9,894 bases of DNA from DAOTVS01 sp034436375 (GTDB lineage Bacteria; Chloroflexota; Anaerolineae; SpSt-313): positions 1 through 9,894 of the forward strand of contig DAOTVS010000068.1 of NCBI GenBank assembly GCA_034436375.1, written 5' to 3'. The translations under genes were made by a program, and so were the position numbers. Of this stretch, positions 1-5,856 are shown piece after piece (within the stretch, counting starts at the first letter, position 1; each line of letters starts with the position of its first letter). Below the pieces are notes generated by a model. The model was not told the origin of the DNA. It saw nothing but the letters and a program-made list of their open reading frames with translations, and ran no database searches.

Positions 1-15
1 CCTATTGTTATACTG

Positions 16-41
16 GCGGAGGATAAATCAGCCTCCTCCGC
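16..41. repeat. 8-bp inverted repeat upstream of dnaJ
   Basis: GCGGAGGA (16-23) is matched exactly by TCCTCCGC (34-41) around a 10-nt spacer. There is no T-run after it, so it is not a convincing intrinsic terminator. It lies in the 82-nt leader before dnaJ, where no complete upstream gene can be recognised; all three + frames close by about position 108 without a clear family match. It could be the end of an upstream transcript or a leader hairpin. Confidence 0.4.
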
Positions 42-82
42 TGCGGTCGCCGGGCAGGTTCTTGGTGAAGGGTTACTGACCA

Positions 83-1210
83 ATGGCGGACAAACGCGAT
101 TATTATGAAGTGCTGGGCGTGAGCCGGAATTGTACGGACGAGGAACTGAAAAAGGCCTTCCGGCGCCTGGCGCGCCAGTATCATCCAGATGTGAACAAGA
201 GCCCCGATGCTGAGGCCAAATTCAAAGAGATTGGCGAGGCCTATGAGGTCCTGCGAGACGCGGAAAAGCGCGCTGCCTATGACCGGTACGGCCACGCGGG
301 GGTCCAGAATGGCGCCGGCTTTGGCGGTTACCAGGATTTCGGTTTTGGTGGCCTGAACGAGATATTCGAGGAGTTTTTTGGCTTTGGCACACGGGCCGGC
401 GCCGCGCGGCAGGGGCCGGCGCGGGGCGCTGACTTGCGAGCGCAGGTCACGCTCAAGTTCGAGGAGGCCGTGTTCGGGGTCGACAAGGAGATTGAGATCT
501 CTCGCCACGAGACCTGCCCGGCATGTAAGGGCTCGGGCGCCGAGCCGGGCACGCAGCCACAGCGCTGCCCAGAGTGTAACGGCCGGGGTGAGGTCCGGCG
601 GGTGCAACAGTCGCTCTTCGGCTCCTTTGTCAATGTGGCGCCCTGCCCACGCTGCGGAGGCCGGGGCGAGGTGATCGGTACGCCGTGCGTTCAATGCCAC
701 GGTGAGCAGCGCGTGGTGACAACCAAGCGCCTGGTGGTTACGATTCCTGCCGGCGTTGACGACGGTACCCAGATCCGCCTGGGCGGCGAGGGCGAATCGG
801 GCCTGCGCGGGGGACCCGCCGGCAATCTCTACGTGGCCCTGCGGGTGCTGCCGCACCGCTATTTCCGGCGCCAGGATAATGACATCCTGTTGGACATCAA
901 TATCGGCTTTGTGCAGGCTGCCTTGGGCGACCGCATCAAAGTGCAGACCCTGGAGGGCGAGGAGGATCTCGTCATTCCCGCCGGCACACAGACGGGCACC
1001 TCGTTCCGCTTGCGTGGGCAGGGGGTGCCCCGCCTGCAGCAGAACGGCCGCGGCGACCAGATTGTGACGGTGCACGTGCAGGTGCCGACCAAGCTGACGG
1101 CGCAGCAGAAGAAACTGCTCAAGGAACTGGGCGAGTCGCTGGGTTACGAAGTGACGCCCCAGGAATCCAAGAGCTTCTTTGATAAGGTAAAGGACGCATT
1201 TGGAGTCTAA
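83..1210 (+). CDS. dnaJ: Molecular chaperone DnaJ (Hsp40), type I
   Basis: Co-chaperone that delivers unfolded clients to DnaK (Hsp70) in the cytosol and stimulates its ATPase. At 375 aa it has the usual type I length. Seen directly: an N-terminal J domain (about residues 5-70) with the diagnostic HPD at 34-36; a Gly/Phe-rich linker (about 75-105); a zinc-finger region with four CxxC pairs (Cys145/148, 162/165, 188/191, 202/205); and the C-terminal substrate-binding and dimerisation region. The first three zinc repeats are canonical CxxCxGxG, but the fourth reads CVQCHGEQ and lacks the last Gly. The start ATG gives the standard N-terminus MADKRDYYEVLGV; a GAAGGG-like ribosome site lies about 10 nt upstream. 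The stop overlaps the start of prmA by 11 nt, so the two are probably co-transcribed. dnaK and grpE are not in the window. Confidence 0.98.
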   Translation: MADKRDYYEVLGVSRNCTDEELKKAFRRLARQYHPDVNKSPDAEAKFKEIGEAYEVLRDAEKRAAYDRYGHAGVQNGAGFGGYQDFGFGGLNEIFEEFFGFGTRAGAARQGPARGADLRAQVTLKFEEAVFGVDKEIEISRHETCPACKGSGAEPGTQPQRCPECNGRGEVRRVQQSLFGSFVNVAPCPRCGGRGEVIGTPCVQCHGEQRVVTTKRLVVTIPAGVDDGTQIRLGGEGESGLRGGPAGNLYVALRVLPHRYFRRQDNDILLDINIGFVQAALGDRIKVQTLEGEEDLVIPAGTQTGTSFRLRGQGVPRLQQNGRGDQIVTVHVQVPTKLTAQQKKLLKELGESLGYEVTPQESKSFFDKVKDAFGV

Positions 1211-2162
1211 AGACGATATTCTCGATTGGGTTGAGATCAGTGTACCGGTTGATGGTGAAGCCGCCGAGGCCGTGAGCGCCCTCTTCGAGCAGTACGGAGA
1301 GGGCGGCGCCGTTATGGAGGAGATTCCCATTCGCCTGGATGCCGAGGGGAACGAGGTCGAGCCGGAGGGCGACCTGCCGCCCAGTTCGGGCATGGCGGCA
1401 GGGGTACGCTGCGTGGCCAAAACTTTCCTGCCCATGGGCGATAGGGGCCGGCTGGAGGCGCTGCAGCACGCTCTGTGGCACCTGGGCCAGGTGTACCCCC
1501 TGGCCGAGCCGCAGGTGCGTGAGCTGGGCCGCAAAGATTGGGCCGAGGCCTGGAAATCGGGTTATCAGGTGCTGCATATTGGGCGCCGCATTCGCATTGT
1601 GCCCTCGTGGATCCCTTACCAGCCCGAGCCCGACGATGTGATCATCACCCTCGACCCGGGCATGGCTTTTGGCACGGGGCTCCACCCATCCACCCAGCTC
1701 TGCCTGCAGGCGCTGGAGGACCTGATACGTCCCGGCATGCGGATCCTCGACGTGGGCACCGGCTCCGGCATCCTGGCGATTGCGGCGGCCAGGCTGGGTG
1801 CGGCGGAGGTGCTGGGCGTCGATATCGAGGCCGTCTCGGTGCGCACGGCGCGAGAGAATGTGCATCTCAACGGCGTCGAGAACGTGGTGCGCATCGAGCC
1901 CGGCTCGGTGGATGATATCTACCGGGGCGAATACGATGGGGTACTGGCCAATATCCTGGCCGAGATCATTGCCCGCCTGACCCCCGACCTGGCCCGGCAC
2001 GTGGCGCCGGCCGGCTGGCTCGTTTCCTCGGGGATCATCCAGGCGCGGCTGCCGATCGTGGAGCACGCCTATACTGCGGGGGGCCTCGAGATTGTGCGCC
2101 GCTGGCAGGCGGGCGATTGGGTGGCGCTGGAAGCGCGCCACCGGGGCGCGGAGCGCCGCTGA
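1200..2162 (+). CDS. prmA: Ribosomal protein L11 methyltransferase
   Basis: SAM-dependent methyltransferase that trimethylates ribosomal protein L11 in the cytosol. The 320-aa length fits the family (about 290-320). Visible landmarks: an N-terminal L11-recognition domain (about 8-105); the family segment KDWAEAWKSG (112-121); the PrmA hallmark DPGMAFGTGLHPST (152-165); SAM motif I LDVGTGSG (183-190) followed by acidic D208; and the catalytic-loop signature NILA (251-254). The start is TTG at 1200, inside the last codons of dnaJ (11-nt overlap); the next in-frame ATG would remove part of the N-terminal domain, and the overlap favours translational coupling. An AAAGGA-like site lies just upstream. 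The linker at about 45-65 is longer and more acidic than in E. coli PrmA, as in other long-linker homologues. The stop is 2 nt before rsmE. Confidence 0.95.
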   Translation: MESKDDILDWVEISVPVDGEAAEAVSALFEQYGEGGAVMEEIPIRLDAEGNEVEPEGDLPPSSGMAAGVRCVAKTFLPMGDRGRLEALQHALWHLGQVYPLAEPQVRELGRKDWAEAWKSGYQVLHIGRRIRIVPSWIPYQPEPDDVIITLDPGMAFGTGLHPSTQLCLQALEDLIRPGMRILDVGTGSGILAIAAARLGAAEVLGVDIEAVSVRTARENVHLNGVENVVRIEPGSVDDIYRGEYDGVLANILAEIIARLTPDLARHVAPAGWLVSSGIIQARLPIVEHAYTAGGLEIVRRWQAGDWVALEARHRGAERR

Positions 2163-2164
2163 TC

Positions 2165-2917
2165 ATGCACCGCTTTTTCGTGCCGCCGGAGGTCCTGACG
2201 CATGACCCGGTGATGCTGACGGGCGAGCCGGCGCACCATATCGGGCGCGTGCTGCGCATGCGGCCCGGCGACCGGGTGTTGCTGCTCGACAATGCGGGCT
2301 GGGCCTATGAGGTCGAGCTGACCCGCTTTGAGCGCAACCGGGTCGAGGGGCGCATTGTGCGCAAGGCCCCAGCAGGCGGTGAACCACAGACCCGGATCAC
2401 CCTCTACCAGGCCCTGCTCAAAGGCCATGGGTTCGAGCTGGTGCTGCAAAAGGGCACCGAGGTCGGCATCGCCGAGTTTGTGCCAATTCTGTGCGAGCGC
2501 TGTATCATGGGCGGCCTGGCCGACATGGAGGGGCACCGCCAGGAGCGCTGGGAGAAGATCATCCGTGGCGCCGCGGAGCAATCGCACCGCGGCCGGCTGC
2601 CGATTCTGAGGCCGCCGGCCCCGTTCGCGCAGGCCCTGCCGCAGGCCGCGCGCGCCGACCTGTGCCTGCTGCCCTGGGAGGAGGCGCACGGCCTCTCTCT
2701 GCGCGGCGCTATCGAGGCGCACTCGGCGGCCGGGGGCAAGCCCCGTTCCATCAGCCTGTTCATCGGGCCGGAGGGGGGCTTGAGCGCAGAGGAGGTGCAG
2801 TCGGCGCGGGGCGCCGGCATCCAGCCGGTAACGCTCGGCCCGCGCATCCTCCGCGCCGAGACGGCCGGGCTGGTGGCAGCCGCGGCGATATTGTATGCCC
2901 TCGGCGATCTAGAGTAG
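2165..2917 (+). CDS. rsmE: 16S rRNA (uracil1498-N3)-methyltransferase
   Basis: SPOUT-superfamily enzyme that N3-methylates U1498 of 16S rRNA in assembled 30S subunits, using SAM. At 250 aa it has the normal family length. Seen directly: the typical start MHRFFV; the PUA-like N-terminal domain with HHIGRVLRMRPGD (24-36); QKGTEVG (95-101); RWEKIIRGAAEQSHRGR (128-144); and the SPOUT knot signatures IGPEGGL (200-206) and LGPRILRAETA (224-234), which bind SAM. The ATG at 2165 is preferred over an in-frame upstream start at 2117 because the latter lies inside prmA and adds a non-family Gly/Pro-rich tail. Only 2 nt separate it from the prmA stop, so it is the third gene of the dnaJ-prmA-rsmE operon; prmA and rsmE adjacency is common in bacteria and joins two ribosome-modifying enzymes. 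Confidence 0.95.
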   Translation: MHRFFVPPEVLTHDPVMLTGEPAHHIGRVLRMRPGDRVLLLDNAGWAYEVELTRFERNRVEGRIVRKAPAGGEPQTRITLYQALLKGHGFELVLQKGTEVGIAEFVPILCERCIMGGLADMEGHRQERWEKIIRGAAEQSHRGRLPILRPPAPFAQALPQAARADLCLLPWEEAHGLSLRGAIEAHSAAGGKPRSISLFIGPEGGLSAEEVQSARGAGIQPVTLGPRILRAETAGLVAAAAILYALGDLE

Positions 2918-2926
2918 GATAGGATT

Positions 2927-2958
2927 CAGACTTCCAAAGTCTTGAAGACTTGGGTCTG
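2927..2958. repeat. Imperfect palindrome between rsmE and the ArsA-like gene
   Basis: The centre is AAGTCTT-G-AAGACTT (2937-2951), a perfect 7-bp inverted repeat around one base. CAGAC (2927-2931) and GTCTG (2954-2958) extend it after a short mismatched stretch. No T-run follows. The layout, with a near-zero spacer, is like the palindromes at 8108-8130, 9298-9315 and 9360-9384, so it probably belongs to the same class of intergenic repeat. Confidence 0.7.
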
Positions 2959-2984
2959 TGCAATCTGGAAATGGTTTGGTTCTG

Positions 2985-4175
2985 ATGGGTATAAAAGACG
3001 GCCCCCGTATTCTCTTATATACCGGCAAAGGCGGCGTGGGGAAAACGAGCGTTTCGGCGGCGACGGCGCTGGCCTGCGCCGACCGCGGCCTGCGCACCAT
3101 CGTCGTTTCGACCGACGCAGCGCATAGCCTGGCCGATTCTTTCGACCTGCGCCTGGGCCCCGAGCCGGTGCAGGTGGCCGATCGGCTCTGGGGGCAGGAG
3201 ATCGACATCCTGCACCAGATGGACAAGTACTGGCACACTGTGCAGGACTATCTGACGGCGCTCATGACCTGGCAGGGCATGCAGGACGTCCTCGCGGAGG
3301 AGGCGAGCGTGCTGCCAGGCATGGACGAGTTGGCGGCGCTGCTGCAGATCGTCAAGCTCTATGACGACGGCCAGCACGATGTGATCATTGTCGATTGCGC
3401 CCCTACGGGAGAAACACTGCGCTTGCTTTCCTTCCCAGAGGCGGCGCGCTGGTACCTCGACAAGATCCTGCCGCTGCAGCGCACCCTGGTGACGCTGGCA
3501 CGGCCCCTGGTGCGCACGGTGGCCGATGTGCCCATCCCCGACCGGGCCGTGTTCGACGCTGTCGAACAACTGATGAGAGAGCTGGATCGCATGCACGGGT
3601 TGCTGACCGACCCGCAGGTCACCTCGGTGCGGCTGGTGGTGAACCCAGAGCGCATGGTGATCAAAGAGGCGCAGCGCACGTACACTTACCTCAATCTGTA
3701 TGGCTATAGCACAGACCTGGTCGTCTCGAACCGCGTGTGGCCACAGGAGGCCGGCACGGGGTACTTCGCGGCCTGGCGCCAGATCCAGGAACGCCATGGG
3801 CAGCTGATCGAGGAGGCCTTTGCGCCCCTGCCGATTCACCCTGTGCCCATGTTCGAGCAGGAGGTGGTCGGCCTCGCCATGCTGCGTCGCATGGCCGAGG
3901 CGATCTATGGCGGCGCGGACCCGACGGCGGTCTTTTACCAGGGTCGGCGGCAGACGATCGAGCCGCAGGATGGTGGCTATCGTCTGCGGCTGCCGTTGCC
4001 CCTGGCGGAGCGGGAAGCGGTGCAGCTCACCCGCATCGGCGATGAGCTGATCATCCGTCTGGGCAACCAAAAGCGCAACATTATCCTGCCGCGCGCCCTC
4101 TACAATCTGGACGTGGGCAAGGCTACCTTCGAGGGGGAGGAGCTGGTCATTTCCTTCCACCCAGTGGCAGCATAG
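2985..4175 (+). CDS. ArsA/Get3-family ATPase with C-terminal HSP20-like domain
   Basis: SIMIBI-class P-loop ATPase related to arsenite pump ATPase ArsA and tail-anchored-protein targeting factor Get3. At 396 aa it is a single-ATPase-domain form, unlike the duplicated ArsA of E. coli. Seen: deviant Walker A GKGGVGKT (14-21), switch I DAAH (44-47), switch II DCAPTGE (137-143) and the adenine-contact region NPERM (220-224). Residues about 331-394 form a small beta-rich tail (LRLPLPLAE to LVISFHP) that resembles the ArsA_HSP20 alpha-crystallin-like domain. There is no CxxC zinc-dimer motif as in eukaryotic Get3, and no cluster of arsenite-binding cysteines; only two Cys are present. No arsenic genes are nearby. 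This pattern matches the Get3d-like subgroup described in cyanobacteria, plants and photosynthetic bacteria, so a chaperone or targeting role is more likely than arsenic export (inference). Start: ATG 2985 is chosen; GTG 2958 would add nine residues and begins inside the palindrome. Confidence 0.92.
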   Translation: MGIKDGPRILLYTGKGGVGKTSVSAATALACADRGLRTIVVSTDAAHSLADSFDLRLGPEPVQVADRLWGQEIDILHQMDKYWHTVQDYLTALMTWQGMQDVLAEEASVLPGMDELAALLQIVKLYDDGQHDVIIVDCAPTGETLRLLSFPEAARWYLDKILPLQRTLVTLARPLVRTVADVPIPDRAVFDAVEQLMRELDRMHGLLTDPQVTSVRLVVNPERMVIKEAQRTYTYLNLYGYSTDLVVSNRVWPQEAGTGYFAAWRQIQERHGQLIEEAFAPLPIHPVPMFEQEVVGLAMLRRMAEAIYGGADPTAVFYQGRRQTIEPQDGGYRLRLPLPLAEREAVQLTRIGDELIIRLGNQKRNIILPRALYNLDVGKATFEGEELVISFHPVAA

Positions 4176-4188
4176 AGACGGCCCAGCA

Positions 4189-4220
4189 AGCCGTATAGGC
4201 GATAGGCCGTATATGCAATT
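4189..4220. repeat. Short 16-nt-spaced direct repeats ahead of tyrS
   Basis: GCCGTATA occurs at 4190-4197 and again at 4206-4213, a 16-nt period. ACGGC at 4178-4182 could pair with either copy (GCCGT at 4190-4194 or 4206-4210), giving two alternative small hairpins just before the tyrS ribosome site. It may be chance. No T-box specifier or antiterminator sequence is visible in this 57-nt gap. Confidence 0.35.
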
Positions 4221-4226
4221 GAGGAG
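4221..4226 (+). promoter_or_regulatory. Ribosome binding site of tyrS
   Basis: GAGGAG, 6 nt before the ATG at 4233. It is a strong Shine-Dalgarno match and fixes the start of tyrS. Confidence 0.85.
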
Positions 4227-4232
4227 TTTCCG

Positions 4233-5471
4233 ATGAGCAACGTCTACGACATCCTGGCTGAGCGAGGCTTTATCCATAGTGTGACCGACGAAGTGGGGCT
4301 GCGCGAGGCCCTCGAGCGCCCATTGACGCTCTACTGTGGCTATGATGCCACCACCAACAGCCTGCAGATCGGCAATATGGTCAGCGTCATGATGCTGGCC
4401 CACATGCAGCGGGCGGGGCACCGGCCTATCGCTCTGATCGGCGGCGGCACCACGCTGGTGGGCGACCCCTCAGGCAAGACGGCTTCGCGCCCCATCCTGA
4501 GCAAGGAGGAGGTGCAGGCCAACAAGGAATGCATCCGCCTGCAGCTCGAGCGCTTTCTCGATTTCACAGATGAACGCGCCCTGATGCTCGATAATGCCGA
4601 TTGGCTGACCCAGCTCAACTATATCGATTTCGTGCGCGACATCGGCCGGCATTTCAGCGTCGCCGAGATGCTGGCCGCCGAGACCTACAGGCAGCGCCTG
4701 GAGACGGGCCTGACGTACCTGGAGTTCAGTTACCGGCTGCTGCAGGCCTATGACTTTCTCTACCAGTTCCAGCACTATGGCTGCATTCTGCAGATCGGCG
4801 GTAGCGATCAGTGGGGCAATATCACGGCTGGCGTCGACCTGATCCGCCGGGCCGAGGGTGGGCGCGCCTTTGGCCTGGTGGCGCCGCTCCTGACTACAGC
4901 TTCAGGCGTCAAGATGGGCAAGAGCGAGAAGGGGGCGATTTACCTCTCCCCCGAGCGCACGTCGCCGTATGAGTTCTACCAGTACTGGATCAATACAGAA
5001 GATGCCGATGTGGGGCGCTTCCTGGCGATCTTTACCTTCCTGCCCATGGAAGAGATCCGCGCGCTGAGCTCGCTGCAAGGTGCTGAGCTGCGCCAGGCCA
5101 AGGAAGTGCTGGCCTGGGAGGTGACCCGGCTCGTGCATGGCGAGCAGGCTGCCGAAGAAGCGCGCGCTGCTTCGCGGGCGCTCTTCGGCCCCGGGCGGCC
5201 CCAGGGCGCAGCGGCGGAGGCAATTCCGACCACCACCGTCCTGCGCGCGCAACTGGAGGCGGGTATTCCGGCCGCCGAGCTTTTCACGCAGACGGGCCTT
5301 ACACGCTCGCGCTCCGATGCGCGGCGCCTGGTGGAGCAGGGGGGCATGTACATTAACGAGCAGCGCATCGATGATGTGAATGCGGTCGTCACTGCCGCTT
5401 CCATGCAGGATAGCGAGATCCTGTTACGTGCCGGCAAGAAGAAATACCACCGCGTGGTGGTAGAAGACTAG
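4233..5471 (+). CDS. tyrS: Tyrosyl-tRNA synthetase (class I)
   Basis: Charges tRNA-Tyr with tyrosine using ATP; cytosolic homodimer. At 412 aa it has the normal bacterial length. Seen: the Rossmann catalytic core beginning YCGYDATTNSLQIGN (34-48), the GGGTTLVGDPSGKT loop (70-83), the tyrosine/ATP site QIGGSDQWGN (187-196), the KMSKS-equivalent KMGKS (227-231), and a C-terminal S4 RNA-binding domain (about 350-412, TRSRSDARRLVEQGGMYIN). The odd feature is the HIGH motif, which reads QIGN (45-48): both histidines are replaced (H45Q, H48N in Geobacillus numbering, which aligns without a gap here), while Asp38 and Thr40 equivalents are kept. The rest of the protein looks fully functional. The gene sits 57 nt after the ArsA-like gene and is followed by a long structured gap. 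It has no visible T-box leader. Confidence 0.97.
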   Translation: MSNVYDILAERGFIHSVTDEVGLREALERPLTLYCGYDATTNSLQIGNMVSVMMLAHMQRAGHRPIALIGGGTTLVGDPSGKTASRPILSKEEVQANKECIRLQLERFLDFTDERALMLDNADWLTQLNYIDFVRDIGRHFSVAEMLAAETYRQRLETGLTYLEFSYRLLQAYDFLYQFQHYGCILQIGGSDQWGNITAGVDLIRRAEGGRAFGLVAPLLTTASGVKMGKSEKGAIYLSPERTSPYEFYQYWINTEDADVGRFLAIFTFLPMEEIRALSSLQGAELRQAKEVLAWEVTRLVHGEQAAEEARAASRALFGPGRPQGAAAEAIPTTTVLRAQLEAGIPAAELFTQTGLTRSRSDARRLVEQGGMYINEQRIDDVNAVVTAASMQDSEILLRAGKKKYHRVVVED

Positions 5472-5563
5472 ATCCAATCGCAAAGACACTCCAAGGCTAG
5501 AGGATACGGCTGGTGAACCCGGTTGAGTGCTGGAGCGCCGCTGCCCGAGGCTAAAAAACCATC

Positions 5564-5591
5564 GGGCTTAGAATAAAGCCCCCTTCGGGGC
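5564..5591. terminator. Two overlapping alternative hairpins after tyrS
   Basis: GGGCTT (5564-5569) can pair with AAGCCC (5576-5581), or AGCCCC (5577-5582) can pair with GGGGCT (5587-5592) across a CTTC tetraloop. The two use the same bases, so they exclude each other. On the - strand the second hairpin is followed by TTTATTCT, a weak intrinsic-terminator look; on the + strand no T-run follows. No - strand gene lies immediately to the right, so a terminator role there is uncertain. Confidence 0.4.
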
Positions 5592-5687
5592 TCGTGCTGG
5601 AGCCAAGCTTGCTGTGCAAGCCAGGATTCCCCCACACGAGCCCGCAGGGCTTTGTCTTCTAAGGGCGGCCCCGCTCAAGCACACAAC
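5588..5687. repeat. Direct repeat module, copy A
   Basis: About 100 nt beginning GGGCTCGTGC and ending GGGCGGCCCCGCTCAAGCAC plus ACAAC. It aligns with copy B (5693-5788) over its full length with conserved blocks at the start, the middle (GCTGTG, AAGCCAGG, TTCC) and the last 25 nt. Within it GCTTG-CTGTG-CAAGC (5607-5621) is a perfect hairpin, and GGGCTCGTG at the start pairs with CACGAGCCC (5635-5643), closing a larger stem-loop. Confidence 0.75.
5639..5660 (+). terminator. Terminator-like hairpin within copy A
   Basis: AGCCC (5639-5643), loop GCA, GGGCT (5647-5651), followed by TTGTCTTCT. A short GC stem followed by a T-rich run on the + strand is compatible with intrinsic termination of tyrS transcripts. 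The stem is only 5 bp and the T-run is interrupted, so this is tentative. The same GGGCTCGTG bases pair in the larger stem-loop of copy A, so the structures compete. Confidence 0.4.
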
Positions 5688-5692
5688 TTTCA

Positions 5693-5788
5693 GGGCTCGT
5701 GCAAGAGCCTTGCTCGCTGTGTAAGCCAGGGTTCCTTACACCAGCCCGGCGGCTTTTAGCCCCGGGCGGCCCCGCTCAAGCACTCAAC
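5693..5788. repeat. Direct repeat module, copy B
   Basis: About 96 nt, a diverged second copy of the 5588-5687 module. It contains the perfect hairpin GTGTAAG (5719-5725) / CTTACAC (5735-5741) whose 9-nt loop carries the conserved CCAGG-TTC block. In copy A the equivalent arms differ in sequence and pair less well. Near its end AGCC-CGGC-GGCT-TTTA (5743-5758) is a small terminator-like hairpin. Its last 10 nt form the right terminal inverted repeat. Confidence 0.75.
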
Positions 5789-5844
5789 CGCATTTGCCAG
5801 CAGTATGCACCAAGAGGTCACTACAAACCTTCTGTTTTCAGATC

Positions 5845-5850
5845 GGTGGA
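5845..5850 (+). promoter_or_regulatory. Probable ribosome binding site of menG
   Basis: GGTGGA, 6 nt before TTG 5857. It is a partial Shine-Dalgarno and is the reason TTG 5857 is preferred over TTG 5794, which has no such site and would start 4 nt after the terminal inverted repeat. Confidence 0.5.
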
Positions 5851-5856
5851 TCGCCT

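Larger units (their letters stand above)
5520..5790. mobile_element. Structured non-coding element with 12-bp terminal inverted repeats
   Basis: This fills most of the 385-nt gap between tyrS and menG. CGGTTGAGTGCT (5520-5531) is the exact reverse complement of AGCACTCAACCG (5779-5790). Inside the ends, about the first 50 nt remain mostly complementary to the last 50 (for example GCCCG, GGCTAAAA, CGGGCT on the left against the complement of the right). A second, slightly altered right end (AGCACACAAC, 5678-5687) lies in the middle, and the two internal ~100-bp modules (5588-5687 and 5693-5788) are direct repeats. No ORF or transposase is present and no target-site duplication is obvious. It resembles a MITE-like non-autonomous element that has gained or duplicated a right half, but could equally be a structured RNA or a composite terminator. 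The flanks 5472-5519 and 5791-5856 show nothing recognisable apart from the menG ribosome site. Confidence 0.6.

Noticed and set aside
1..108. Possible 3' end of an upstream gene in + frame 1 (ends TGA near 108)
   Set aside because: About 35 residues without a recognisable family and overlapping dnaJ by 26 nt; too little to call.
8..1534. Long open frame (508 codons) on the - strand opposite dnaJ and prmA
   Set aside because: It is the antisense of two well-recognised genes; high GC keeps the reverse frame open. The translation has no family resemblance and is full of Arg, Ala and His runs.
2985..4175. Arsenite-efflux ATPase (arsA) assignment
   Set aside because: Single ATPase domain, no cysteine cluster for arsenite, HSP20-like tail, and no arsB, arsD or arsR neighbours.
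3015..4421. Open frame of 468 codons on the - strand opposite the ArsA-like gene and start of tyrS
   Set aside because: Runs across two real genes in antisense; composition is typical of a reverse-frame shadow.
5588..5788. CRISPR array
   Set aside because: Only two imperfect ~100-nt copies, no short identical repeats and no unique spacers.
5472..5856. T-box riboswitch or tRNA-like element near tyrS
   Set aside because: T-box leaders precede the synthetase; this region follows it and lacks the T-box UGGN consensus context. No cloverleaf with TTCGA-type arm could be folded by eye.
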